A stretch of DNA of 52,102 nucleotides from Caryophanales bacterium (GTDB lineage Bacteria > Bacillota_I > Bacilli_A > Izemoplasmatales > UBA1188): positions 1-52,102 of the forward strand of contig JACKCW010000004.1 in the NCBI GenBank assembly GCA_020633845.1. Direction: 5' to 3'. A program made the translations under genes and the position numbers. The notes below the pieces were generated by a model. That model was given only the letters and a program-made list of their open reading frames with translations. It did not search any database and was not told the origin of the DNA. Every line of letters begins with the position of its first letter. Positions within the stretch are counted from its first letter, which is position 1. Positions 23,116 through 31,830 of this stretch are shown here, piece by piece.

Positions 23116-24531
23116 CTATTCAAGTTCTATTTTTATGAGTTGGTTAAGTTCTACCGCATATTCAAGAGGAAGTTCTCTCGCAAAAGGTTCGATAAAACCC
23201 ATCACAATAAGTTCCATTGCTTCTTTTTCGCTTAATCCTCTACTCTCAAGATAAAAGAGTTCGCTATCGGATATTTTAGATACCGTCGCTTCATGTTCTA
23301 AAGACGAGGAATCGTTTGCGACGTAGTTAAGCGGGAAAGTATCGCTTTTGGAAAGAGAATCGAGAATTAAGGTGTCACAGGTAGTTGAAGCCTTGGATCC
23401 GGTGGCGTCTTTCCCGATTTTTGTCATCCCCCGATAGTTTACTATACCGCCTTTTCTTGCGATTGACTTCGAAATAATCGTTGAAGAAGTATTTTTTCCG
23501 ATATGAATCATTTTAGCGCCGTTATCTTGGTACTGGCCCTCAGATCCTAAAGCCACAGAAATAACAAGGCCTCTGGCATAGTCGCCTTTTAAAACACAGC
23601 ACGGATATTTCATATTAGCGCCGGAACCGATATTGCCGTCAATCCATTCCATATAGCCGCCCTCTTCTACCAGGGCTCTTTGCGTAACCAGATTAATGAT
23701 ATTATTCGACCAGTTTTGAATAGTCGAATACCTGCATCTGGCATTCTTAAGCACCACTATCTCAATGACTCCCGAGTGAAGAGAATCTTCTGCATACTTA
23801 GGCGCCGTGCAGCCTTCCACATAGTTGACATAGCCACCTTCATCCACTATTATCAAGGTTCTTTCAAATTGTCCCATGTTGGCGGAATTAATTCGAAAGT
23901 ATGATTGAAGCGGTTTATCTAATTTTACGCCTTTCGGGACGTAAATAAAAGAGCCTCCGCTCCATACGGCACTGTTTAATGCCGCGTACTTATTATCGGT
24001 TGGCGGAACGACAGAGCCAAAATATTTTTTAAATAACTCAGGGTATTTTTTAAGACCGGTATCCGTATCTAAAAAGATAACGCCTTTTTCTTCTAATTCT
24101 TTTTTGTTGTTATGATAGACTACTTCCGACTCAAACTGAGTGGAAACTCCGGAAAGCCATTTTTGTTCGGCCTCCATAATCCCCAGTTTGTTGAAAGTGT
24201 CTTTTATTTCTCCCGGGACATCTTCCCAGTTATGTTTTACTGAATCGGTTGATTTGATATAAAGACACATTTTATCTGGATCAACTGCTTTTATTTTGTC
24301 TACCGGGCCATAGTTTGGTTCTTTGGCTTCATAAAAAGCTTTAAGCGACTTAAGGCGAAATTCCGTCATCCATTCCGGTTCGTCTTTAGCTTTAGATATT
24401 TCTCTTACAATTTCCTCGTTAAGTCCCTTTTTTACTGTTTTATATATTTTGGCATTGGTATAAAAACCATATTTATATTCGGTAGCAATATTTTCAATTT
24501 CCGTTTTTTTATTCTTTAAATCGTCATGCAT
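23116..24531 (-). CDS. sufB: Fe-S cluster scaffold protein SufB
   Basis: Part of the SufBCD scaffold on which iron-sulfur clusters are built. I use the ATG at 24531, after AGGAGG; this gives 471 residues, the normal SufB length. Family signatures include FIYVPKGVKLDKPLQSYFRIN, the EGCTAPKY segment, the SLHSGVIEIVVLK strand, and the C-terminal NDSSSLEHEATVSKISDSELFYLESRGL. It overlaps the end of sufU by 8 bp, within which its own ribosome binding site is encoded. The gene order sufC-D-S-U-B is that of Gram-positive bacteria. Confidence 0.97.
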   Translation of the reverse strand: MHDDLKNKKTEIENIATEYKYGFYTNAKIYKTVKKGLNEEIVREISKAKDEPEWMTEFRLKSLKAFYEAKEPNYGPVDKIKAVDPDKMCLYIKSTDSVKHNWEDVPGEIKDTFNKLGIMEAEQKWLSGVSTQFESEVVYHNNKKELEEKGVIFLDTDTGLKKYPELFKKYFGSVVPPTDNKYAALNSAVWSGGSFIYVPKGVKLDKPLQSYFRINSANMGQFERTLIIVDEGGYVNYVEGCTAPKYAEDSLHSGVIEIVVLKNARCRYSTIQNWSNNIINLVTQRALVEEGGYMEWIDGNIGSGANMKYPCCVLKGDYARGLVISVALGSEGQYQDNGAKMIHIGKNTSSTIISKSIARKGGIVNYRGMTKIGKDATGSKASTTCDTLILDSLSKSDTFPLNYVANDSSSLEHEATVSKISDSELFYLESRGLSEKEAMELIVMGFIEPFARELPLEYAVELNQLIKIELE

Positions 24532-24955
24532 TTTTTTCCTCCTTTTCAAGAGTTTTCCTTAATGCCTGGGCGGCGATTGATGCGCACCTAACCCGGGCCG
24601 GAAAATCTTTGATACCTTCAAAAACGGCAAGTTCGTCTAGATCAATACTCTTGTCGTATTCTTCATTGGAAACCATCTTTAAATAGTTATCGATGATATT
24701 TAAGGCATCTTTCACTGATTTACCTTTTAAAGTCTCACTTATTATTGAGGCACTGGCACAACAAATAGAGCACCCCTGTCCGTCTTGCCTAATATCGCTG
24801 ACCAGTCCGTTTTGGATCTTGCTTTCAACGTTTATCATATCCCCGCAGGACGGGTTTTTAAGATGACAAAGAACGTAGCCTTCTTCTTCTTTTAAGCCCT
24901 TATTTCTCGGGTTTTTATAATGATCCATAATTACCTGACGGTAAATACTGTTCAT
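24524..24955 (-). CDS. sufU: SufU, zinc-dependent sulfur acceptor for SufS
   Basis: In Gram-positive SUF systems SufU takes persulfide sulfur from SufS through a zinc-bound Cys. I use the ATG at 24955, one base after the sufS stop, giving 143 residues. Zinc-site residues are visible: NPSCGD (C37, D39), GQGCSIC (C62) and VRCAS near the C-terminus. The common GCxIS motif reads GCSIC here, giving an additional Cys at 65 and another at 66. MDHYKNPRNKG at the start is typical of the family. The weak ribosome binding site suggests coupling to sufS. Confidence 0.93.
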   Translation of the reverse strand: MNSIYRQVIMDHYKNPRNKGLKEEEGYVLCHLKNPSCGDMINVESKIQNGLVSDIRQDGQGCSICCASASIISETLKGKSVKDALNIIDNYLKMVSNEEYDKSIDLDELAVFEGIKDFPARVRCASIAAQALRKTLEKEEKNA

Positions 24956-24956
24956 A

Positions 24957-26162
24957 TCACTCAAGATAACCGACCTCCTTAAAGAAAGCAATCGCTTTTT
25001 TTGTTACAAAAATAAATTTCTCCACATCGCTTTCATCATTATAAAAATAGAAACTAGCTCTTAAAGAAGCCGTAATATTAAGCCACTTGTGAAGCGGCTC
25101 GGCGCAATGAAGACCGGCTCTTAAACAAACATTGTTTTCACTGTAAAAAGAAACAGCGTCGTGCGAGTGTATCCCTTTAATATTAAAAGCAATAATCGGG
25201 CTTTCTTCATAATCATTATAGATTACTATTTCCGGAATACTTCTTAGCAATTTTTTTGCATATCCGGATAGTTCTTTGTCTCTCTTTTCAATATAGCCAA
25301 AACCGACTTCATTTAGAAAATCAATAGCGGCGCCGGCTCCGAATATTTCCGCTATCGGCATAGTTCCGGCTTCAAATTTATAGGGAATGTTTTTATAGGT
25401 AACGTTATCTTTTGATACTTCGTCATTCATTTCCCCACCCAGTTCCACCGGTTCCATTGAATTTAACAATTCTTTTTTCCCATATAAGACACCCAGTCCG
25501 GTCGGACCGCACATTTTATGAAAAGAAAAAGAATAAAAATCGGCATCTAAATCTTTTACGTCTATTTTCATATGAGGGGCAGCTTGAGCCCCGTCAACAG
25601 AGACTATAGCCCCCTTAATGTGAGAAAGAGCAATTATTTCCTTAACGGGGGTCAGATAACCCATAACATTGGAAACGTGCGATATAGCGACTATTTTAGT
25701 TTTATCGGAAAGAACCTTTTTAAAATTATCAACGGTAATTTTCCCTTCTTCGGTTAAAGGAATAAATTTAATTACGGCGCCTTTTTCTTCGCTGGCCTTA
25801 AGCCAAGGGAGAAAACTTGAATGGTGTTCCAGCTCAGTAGTAATTATTTCATCGCCTTTCTTCAAATTTTCTTTCAACGAAAGAGCGACAGTATTTAGTG
25901 AATCCGTGCAGCCTCTTGTGAAGATTACTTCTTCTTTTGAAGCATTGATAAAAAGCGCGATTTTTTCTCTTACTTTTTCAACAATCGCGGTAGCTTCAAA
26001 ACTTATCGGATAGACACCTCTTTCAATGTTTCCCGAATAGAAATTGTAATAGTCAGTAATAGCGTCACTGACCTTTTTAGGTTTAAGACTGGACGCAGCG
26101 CTATCCAAATAAACCATATCTTTTCTATTTTGAAAAACCGGAAAATATTGTTTATAATTCAT
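24957..26162 (-). CDS. sufS: cysteine desulfurase SufS
   Basis: Pyridoxal-phosphate enzyme that removes sulfur from cysteine for Fe-S cluster assembly. Start at the ATG of 26162, preceded by GGAAGTG, giving 401 residues. It has YLDSAASSLKPKKV, TRGCTDSLN, TELEHHSSFLPW, the PLP-lysine region FYSFSFHKMCGPTGLGVLYGK and the active-site Cys in VCLRAGLHCAEPLH. It overlaps sufD by 11 bp. The RAGLHCAEP signature marks it as SufS rather than IscS/NifS. Confidence 0.96.
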   Translation of the reverse strand: MNYKQYFPVFQNRKDMVYLDSAASSLKPKKVSDAITDYYNFYSGNIERGVYPISFEATAIVEKVREKIALFINASKEEVIFTRGCTDSLNTVALSLKENLKKGDEIITTELEHHSSFLPWLKASEEKGAVIKFIPLTEEGKITVDNFKKVLSDKTKIVAISHVSNVMGYLTPVKEIIALSHIKGAIVSVDGAQAAPHMKIDVKDLDADFYSFSFHKMCGPTGLGVLYGKKELLNSMEPVELGGEMNDEVSKDNVTYKNIPYKFEAGTMPIAEIFGAGAAIDFLNEVGFGYIEKRDKELSGYAKKLLRSIPEIVIYNDYEESPIIAFNIKGIHSHDAVSFYSENNVCLRAGLHCAEPLHKWLNITASLRASFYFYNDESDVEKFIFVTKKAIAFFKEVGYLE

Positions 26163-26970
26163 GTTTGTCACTTCCAATTGTTTTTAAAAGATAAGGAAGA
26201 ACCAGTTCCTTATATTCTTCGTTTTTCGAAGCCATAAGAATGATTGGATTAATAAAAGACTTAGAGATAATTTTCATCGCGTCTTCTTTAGTTAATCCTC
26301 TCGACATTAAATAATATATTTCGTTGGCGTCAATGGTGCCGATGGCACAGCCGTGAGAGGCTTTTACCTCGTCATATTCGATTTTTAAGATTGGTTTGGC
26401 TTCGATTTTGGCATTTTTTGAAAGCAGTATCCCTTTAATCTTTTCACCGGAAACAGAATCTTTCATGCCGTGTTTGATTAATGCGACCACATCTTTATTA
26501 ATGGAAGTATTACCATTTGCCAGATAATAGAAATCGCCTTCGCATTCGGTAGACGAGTTATTATGATTAAAATTAAAAGCACCTTTAATATTGCCTTCCT
26601 CTTTCGCGGAAGTTACTTCGTAAACTTTCGCGGAAGAATGATAGCCGGATAAACTAATGGTTTTAACCGTTTTTAAATCTTTTTCCGTGTAGTCGGAAGA
26701 ATAAAAAAGTAGCTTACTCTCTTTTTCTAAATTAATATTATATTCTATTTCCGAAGAGACAGTATTTGTCACAATAGTTAAAGATAGGTTTGAATAAGGC
26801 AAAAGAGAGAAGTTTAGAGAAACTTTTTCTTCTTTTAAATCAACAAATATAAAGAGAGACGCTTCAATACATTTTTCAATTTTAAAAGTGTAGTCCCCGC
26901 TCTTTTCAATTCGATAAACCTCGCTTAAAGAGATTGTTTTCTCTTCGGAAGGAAAAATATTTTTAATCAT
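26152..26970 (-). CDS. sufD: SufD, scaffold partner of SufB (short form)
   Basis: SufD pairs with SufB and SufC in the cluster-assembly scaffold. The C-terminal SufB/SufD core is clear: VVALIKHGMKDSVSGEKIKGILLS, then KASHGCAIGTIDANEIYYLMSRGLTKEDAM with the conserved His and Cys. At 272 residues it is much shorter than usual SufD (about 420); the N-terminal helical region is nearly absent. The beta-helix part and the end are intact, so this looks like a compact form rather than a broken gene. It overlaps sufC by four bases (ATGA). Confidence 0.9.
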   Translation of the reverse strand: MIKNIFPSEEKTISLSEVYRIEKSGDYTFKIEKCIEASLFIFVDLKEEKVSLNFSLLPYSNLSLTIVTNTVSSEIEYNINLEKESKLLFYSSDYTEKDLKTVKTISLSGYHSSAKVYEVTSAKEEGNIKGAFNFNHNNSSTECEGDFYYLANGNTSINKDVVALIKHGMKDSVSGEKIKGILLSKNAKIEAKPILKIEYDEVKASHGCAIGTIDANEIYYLMSRGLTKEDAMKIISKSFINPIILMASKNEEYKELVLPYLLKTIGSDKHEL

Positions 26971-27776
26971 TTTTTATTTTCCTTAAAAGCGCATTCTCCA
27001 AGAAGAGTTACTTCATCTTCAATCCCTGCTTCTTTTTTTAAATCTTCATAGCCGTTCTGGTCAATGTAGTCAAGAAGCGAAGAATCCCCTTCTTTAACCA
27101 ATGTACCATTTATTAAAACCGCCACCTTATCCGGCTTTATATGTTCAAATAAACGGCGATAATGGGATATTACTATTAATCCCATCTTATTTTTTTCTTT
27201 TAGGGCATTAATGTTGTCGGAGACAATATTGATGGCATCCACATCTAGACCTGAGTCTATTTCGTCCAAGATAGCCATTTTCGGTTCCAGCATTTTCATC
27301 TGCAGGATTTCGTTCTTTTTCTTTTCACCGCCGGAAAAATCTTCATTAACATAGCGATCAGCCAAATCTTTTTCCATATGAAGATCTTCAATGGCCTTAT
27401 CCAGTTTTACGGCAAATTTATAAAGAGAGACAATGTGTCCGTCTTTAGTTTGTCTTTTATCCATGGCTTGTTTAATAAAATCTCTGTTTGTTACGCCGTT
27501 TATTTCATACGGCTGTTGCATAGCGAGAAATAGTCCCGCTCTTGATCTTTCATCGACGCTCATTTTAAGAATATCTTCTCCGTCGATTTCTATTGATCCT
27601 TTTTCTACTTTATATGAAGGGTGTCCCATAATGGTATAAGATAATGTTGATTTACCCGAACCATTCGGACCCATTAACGCAACTGTTTCATTTGATTCTA
27701 CGGATAGATTAACCCCTTTTAGAATCATTTCTCCTGAAGCGCTGACCCAAAGGTCTTTAATAATTAGTTTAGACAT
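26967..27776 (-). CDS. sufC: SufC, ABC ATPase of Fe-S cluster assembly
   Basis: Cytosolic ABC-type ATPase that drives conformational change in the SufBCD scaffold. The 269-residue protein has Walker A GPNGSGKST, a Q-loop in FLAMQQPYEINGV, signature DFSGGEKKKNEI and Walker B MAILDEIDSGLDVDA, the last being typical of SufC. The C-terminal tail is slightly longer than in most SufC (about 250). It is the first gene of the operon, preceded by a promoter that overlaps a palindrome. Confidence 0.96.
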   Translation of the reverse strand: MSKLIIKDLWVSASGEMILKGVNLSVESNETVALMGPNGSGKSTLSYTIMGHPSYKVEKGSIEIDGEDILKMSVDERSRAGLFLAMQQPYEINGVTNRDFIKQAMDKRQTKDGHIVSLYKFAVKLDKAIEDLHMEKDLADRYVNEDFSGGEKKKNEILQMKMLEPKMAILDEIDSGLDVDAINIVSDNINALKEKNKMGLIVISHYRRLFEHIKPDKVAVLINGTLVKEGDSSLLDYIDQNGYEDLKKEAGIEDEVTLLGECAFKENKK

Positions 27777-27799
27777 GATAACCTCGCTTTTCTTTCATA

Positions 27800-27828
27800 A
27801 TACTATAATAATATAGTATAAATTTCAA
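27800..27828 (-). promoter_or_regulatory. suf operon promoter overlapping a palindrome
   Basis: TTGAAA (27828-27823), 17-base spacer, TAGTAT (27805-27800) on the minus strand. A perfect inverted repeat ATACTATA-4 nt-TATAGTAT (27800-27819) covers the -10 and most of the spacer. It may be an operator for an iron-sulfur or redox regulator; none is identified nearby. Confidence 0.55.
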
Positions 27829-27854
27829 ATGATATGATAAAAACAGCCATATAT

Positions 27855-27884
27855 AAATAAAAAAGGCCCCAAATGAGCCTTTTT
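27855..27884 (-). terminator. terminator after the opp-DUF3899 operon
   Basis: Stem AAAAAGGC/GCCTTTTT with a 9-base loop, followed by T-rich sequence on the minus strand; it overlaps the last bases of the DUF3899 gene. Confidence 0.75.
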
Positions 27885-28353
27885 AATATACTTGGTAAAA
27901 TAGAAAAATAAAGACAATTCCGACAGCTAGAAATAGGAAACCGACATGGAAAAGAAAAAAATATCCTTCCACTTTTTTTCTTCTTTCACGATAATCGTGA
28001 TAAGTTAGATTATTTTTCTTGCTTAAGGGAATTAGGAGTTGTACCGTCCATCTTAAAGCGTAACCAATGGCACTTAAGGCTCCCTTATTAGATAAAGCGA
28101 TAAGACAACCAAAACAAATTAAAGTGACGCCGGGGATAGTAAAAGCATCTGACAAAAAACGATATTTATCGACAAGAGGCAAATCTTCAGTAAAAAAATC
28201 GCGGAGCCACAGAGCAAGAATAGCCATTGCCGAGGCAAAAACGAAAGAGATGCCATACTTCAAAATAAGGCTTTTGGCACTTGGACGATCGATAGCGGCC
28301 TCTTTGTTTTCAATATTATTATTTTCCTCATTCCTAATTTTATTTTTAGACAA
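27883..28353 (-). CDS. DUF3899 membrane protein
   Basis: A 156-residue membrane protein with a charged, Asn-rich N-terminus, three to four hydrophobic segments (about residues 30-50, 68-92 and 132-153) and the FTIPGVTLICFGCLIALSNKGAL segment that marks the DUF3899 family, common in low-GC Gram-positives. Function is unknown. The start is 2 bp after the oppF stop, so it belongs to the opp transcript. It could stabilise or regulate the transporter; nothing in the sequence proves this. Confidence 0.8.
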   Translation of the reverse strand: MSKNKIRNEENNNIENKEAAIDRPSAKSLILKYGISFVFASAMAILALWLRDFFTEDLPLVDKYRFLSDAFTIPGVTLICFGCLIALSNKGALSAIGYALRWTVQLLIPLSKKNNLTYHDYRERRKKVEGYFFLFHVGFLFLAVGIVFIFLFYQVY

Positions 28354-28355
28354 AT

Positions 28356-29621
28356 TTAACTGAAGAACTCCTCTTTATATTTCTTTTCTTCGGCATTGTT
28401 GCAATAAACGAAATGTCCGGGAATAAGTTCTCTCATTGTCGGCTTATCAACAGAATAATCATGTTCTGCTAAAGGATTATAGGTAATTCTTACTCTCTTT
28501 TTCTCATAAATTGGGTCAGGAAGAGGAATGGCCGATAGAAGAGATCTGGTATATGGATGAACCGGATGACGGAATAGTTCGTCAGAATCGGCAAGTTCGA
28601 CCATTTTTCCGTAGTACATAACGCCGATACGGTCGGAAAAATATTTGACAACCGAGAGGTCATGCGCAATAAAAAGAATAGTTAAACCGAGTTCATTTCT
28701 GAGGTCATTTAAAAGATTGATAACCTGGGCCTGAATAGATACGTCAAGAGCGGATACCGGCTCGTCGGCAATAATCATTTCCGGATTCATTATAACTGAT
28801 CTTGCGATACCAATTCTTTGACGTTGTCCGCCGGAAAATTCATGAGGATAACGAGTGGCGTGTTCTTTAACGAGGCCAACCATTTCTAGGATATCGTAAA
28901 CTTGTTTTTGAATATATTCTTTGTCTTTAACGCCTTTAATTATAAGACCTTCCGATATTATTTCCTGAACTGTCATTCTTGGATTTAATGAGGCGATAGG
29001 ATCTTGGAAAATCATTTGTATCTGTGTAACAAGTTTACTTCTTTTGGCGATTCTTAGTTCATCATTATATTTTTTCTTGGCTTCTTGTAACTTAACGGGA
29101 TCGTTTTTAACTTCTTCAAAAATTTGTTTATATTTCTTTTCGTTTTCAATAACCAAATTTTTAGAGAATTCCTTATCACAATTCTTTTGATCGTAAAGAG
29201 CTTTAGTAATTTCCTCTTTATTTTTCTTAATTGTTTCGGCTAATTTTTTGTTGATTTCTTTAATTTTTTCGTTATTTTGTTCTGCTTGTTCCGGATTTTT
29301 CTTAGTGCTGATATTTAGGTTTTTGATTTTTTTCTTGGCGTCTGCTTTAGCTTCTTTAATCGCGTTTTGATATGACAATGTACCGGCACCAATTCTTTGA
29401 TTCTTAAAATAAATATTACCGGAAGTAATATTATAAAGTTTAATGATAGATCTGCCGGTTGTGGTTTTCCCGCAGCCAGACTCGCCGACTAGGCCAAAGA
29501 CCTCGCCCTTATAGACATCAAAAGACACGTCATCGACGGCTTTTAATTCCTTTTTTCCAAGTTTAAAATACTGGCAAAGATGTTGAACACTAAGTAAGAC
29601 TCCCTTATCTTTATAATCCAT
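28356..29621 (-). CDS. oppF: oligopeptide ABC transporter ATPase OppF with coiled-coil insertion
   Basis: One of two ATPases of the Opp peptide importer. Start at the ATG of 29621 (an upstream GTG is possible), giving 421 residues. Walker A is GESGCGKTT (about residues 50-58), signature HEFSGGQRQRIGIARS, Walker B MIIADEPVSALDV, and the C-terminal oligopeptide-transporter tail HPVHPYTRSLLSAIPLPDP. Between the end of the Walker A subdomain (about residue 80) and the Q-loop QIQMIFQDP there is a Lys/Glu/Asn-rich segment of about 120 residues predicted to be a coiled coil. It overlaps oppD by 11 bp. Confidence 0.93.
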   Translation of the reverse strand: MDYKDKGVLLSVQHLCQYFKLGKKELKAVDDVSFDVYKGEVFGLVGESGCGKTTTGRSIIKLYNITSGNIYFKNQRIGAGTLSYQNAIKEAKADAKKKIKNLNISTKKNPEQAEQNNEKIKEINKKLAETIKKNKEEITKALYDQKNCDKEFSKNLVIENEKKYKQIFEEVKNDPVKLQEAKKKYNDELRIAKRSKLVTQIQMIFQDPIASLNPRMTVQEIISEGLIIKGVKDKEYIQKQVYDILEMVGLVKEHATRYPHEFSGGQRQRIGIARSVIMNPEMIIADEPVSALDVSIQAQVINLLNDLRNELGLTILFIAHDLSVVKYFSDRIGVMYYGKMVELADSDELFRHPVHPYTRSLLSAIPLPDPIYEKKRVRITYNPLAEHDYSVDKPTMRELIPGHFVYCNNAEEKKYKEEFFS

Positions 29622-31827
29622 TGTCTTCACCTGCTCTTTCTTTCATTCGATTAATACGCTCTAAAATAACCTTTGGCATCTCGATTTTCGGTGCGTTTGG
29701 ATGAAGCAACCAAGTCGCCGCATAATGAGTTTCGGATATTTTAAATAAAGGCGGTTGTTTCTCGAAATCAATTTTTAACGCATATTTATTTCTTGAGGCA
29801 AAAGCGTCGCCGACCGGAGGATAAATCATGTTCGGAGGAGTTCCCGGAATCGCTTCAAGTTTTTCTTTAGTATCAAGGTCCGGCATAGAAGAAAGGAGAG
29901 CCCAGGTATATGGATGAGCCGGTGAATAGAATATTTCTTCGCTGGTGCCATATTCAACAATTTTGCCGGCGTACATAACGGCTATTCTATCAGCCATATT
30001 GGCGACAACACCTAAATCGTGGGTTATAAAAATAACTGAAAGATTTCTTTCTTCCTTAATTTTTTTGATTAGTTCCAAAATCTGGGACTGAATAGTCACG
30101 TCAAGAGCGGTTGTCGGTTCGTCGCAAATCAAAATATCCGGATTGGCCGCTAGAGCTATCGCAATAACTATTCTTTGTCTCATACCACCAGAAAATTCGA
30201 ACGGATATTGATTGTATCTTATACGAGGTTCGGGAATACCAACTTCTTCCATCAGTTTGATGGCTCTTTCTCTCGCGATAACATTTGTTACCTTATAGAC
30301 GGCGCCTGAGGCTTTTTCTTTAAAATAATCAATGAGAGAAATCGACATTTTGGCGAAATCAATATTGTCTTTACCAGCTATATCTTCTTTATACTTTCCT
30401 TCAAGGCGGTCGATACTGCTGACAATATTTTCGATTTGATCATCAAGACTAACAGTTTTCTTTGGCTCGACTTTCCAGTCTATTTTTTTACCTTTGGCGA
30501 TTAAAGCGTCTCTCTTCTTGGTTTGTCTTGCAAAACGAACTTCTTCTTTGGCATTATGAGATTCGTTATAAAAATATTTCTTAATATTGCTTTTTAGTGC
30601 GGTCGCAAAAGTATAGGCAACACTGTCTTTGATAATAGCTAGATGATCGATTGACTCGTATACTAAAGAAGATACTCCTTTAATCTCATTACCGGCCGAA
30701 CGTTTCTTTAAGTTGCCTTTTTGGAAAAAAGCTCGAAGTGTTTCAAGATTATCCACAACCTTCTTTTTTCCTTCTAAGGCCTTGTTATATGAATTTTTAA
30801 TGGCATTGTGTTCAAAATCTAGAAAGACATTTAAAAAATGCTCGTTCAAATAGCTATAACAATAATCATTTATTTCCTCAATCGGCTTATCGACAATTTT
30901 GGAATTAGGATTTTTATATACGTAATATCCAATCCGGAAGAAATTCGGTTTGGCTTCAGTCAGCATTTTCTCTAAAACGCTATTAAATTCCTTTAATTCT
31001 TCGTTGACTTCTTTCGGTACTCTTGTGGCTAAATCCACATCTTTAAATACTTTTTTGAAGCCGGTTTTTATACTAAATTTATGTCTATTTTTAATTTTTA
31101 TTTCATTTAAAATTCTTTTATGTTTATTTAGTTCTTCCTTATATCCATAGGTAAAATAAGGATCTTTAATATCTTCTAGTTTCGATAAATATATTTTTAT
31201 AAAGGCCGGAATATCAAGACGTTGTTTTTTAGATGCCTTAAACAAAAAATCATTGATAGAGGCTATTATTTCTTCGCACCTTGCATGCGAAAAGTTGTAA
31301 CTTTCTTCGAGCTTTATTGCCTCAATATTAAAATCGTTAAAGGTTTTAATGATTTTATTAATTTGGGCTTTTTTGCTTACGTCAGAGGATTCAATCATAT
31401 TCCTCTTTAGAATTGCCAGCATATTATTGAATTCTTTGCGAGAGTTTTTGCGGGACTCACGGTTCTTTAACACAAGGGCTTCAATAATCTGTTGTCCTAT
31501 CTTAACTATTGGGTCAAGGCTCGAAAGGGGATCTTGGAAAATCATCGAGATTTTATCACCGCGGATTTTGCACATGTCCTCTTCGCCGACTTTTAGTAAA
31601 TCCTTGCCGTCAAAAAGAATCTCGCCGCCATCCATAATGGAATTCCCGGCAGAAATTCCGAGAACCGCTCTTGAGGTAACTGACTTTCCCGATCCTGATT
31701 CACCGACGATGGCCAGAGTTTCTCCTCTATGTAAGTCAAAAGAAATATCTCTGACCGCCTTAACGGTACCGTTGTTTGTTCTGAAAGAAATCTTAAGTTT
31801 CTTGACTTCTAATATATTGTCTTCCAT
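29611..31827 (-). CDS. oppD: oligopeptide ABC transporter ATPase OppD with very large insertion
   Basis: The second Opp ATPase, 738 residues instead of the usual 330-360. The N-terminal part is normal: Walker A GESGSGKSVTSR and Q-loop SMIFQDPLSSLDP (about residues 94-106). A charged, mostly helical segment of about 380 residues (about 125-505) then separates it from the signature YPFEFSGGMRQR (from residue 541), Walker B ILICDEPTTALDV and the peptide-transporter tail. All ATPase motifs are intact, so the protein should function. Opp ATPases in Mollicutes relatives are known to carry insertions. The frame is uninterrupted. It is third from last in the operon. Confidence 0.93.
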   Translation of the reverse strand: MEDNILEVKKLKISFRTNNGTVKAVRDISFDLHRGETLAIVGESGSGKSVTSRAVLGISAGNSIMDGGEILFDGKDLLKVGEEDMCKIRGDKISMIFQDPLSSLDPIVKIGQQIIEALVLKNRESRKNSRKEFNNMLAILKRNMIESSDVSKKAQINKIIKTFNDFNIEAIKLEESYNFSHARCEEIIASINDFLFKASKKQRLDIPAFIKIYLSKLEDIKDPYFTYGYKEELNKHKRILNEIKIKNRHKFSIKTGFKKVFKDVDLATRVPKEVNEELKEFNSVLEKMLTEAKPNFFRIGYYVYKNPNSKIVDKPIEEINDYCYSYLNEHFLNVFLDFEHNAIKNSYNKALEGKKKVVDNLETLRAFFQKGNLKKRSAGNEIKGVSSLVYESIDHLAIIKDSVAYTFATALKSNIKKYFYNESHNAKEEVRFARQTKKRDALIAKGKKIDWKVEPKKTVSLDDQIENIVSSIDRLEGKYKEDIAGKDNIDFAKMSISLIDYFKEKASGAVYKVTNVIARERAIKLMEEVGIPEPRIRYNQYPFEFSGGMRQRIVIAIALAANPDILICDEPTTALDVTIQSQILELIKKIKEERNLSVIFITHDLGVVANMADRIAVMYAGKIVEYGTSEEIFYSPAHPYTWALLSSMPDLDTKEKLEAIPGTPPNMIYPPVGDAFASRNKYALKIDFEKQPPLFKISETHYAATWLLHPNAPKIEMPKVILERINRMKERAGEDNGL

Positions 31828-31830
31828 GGT

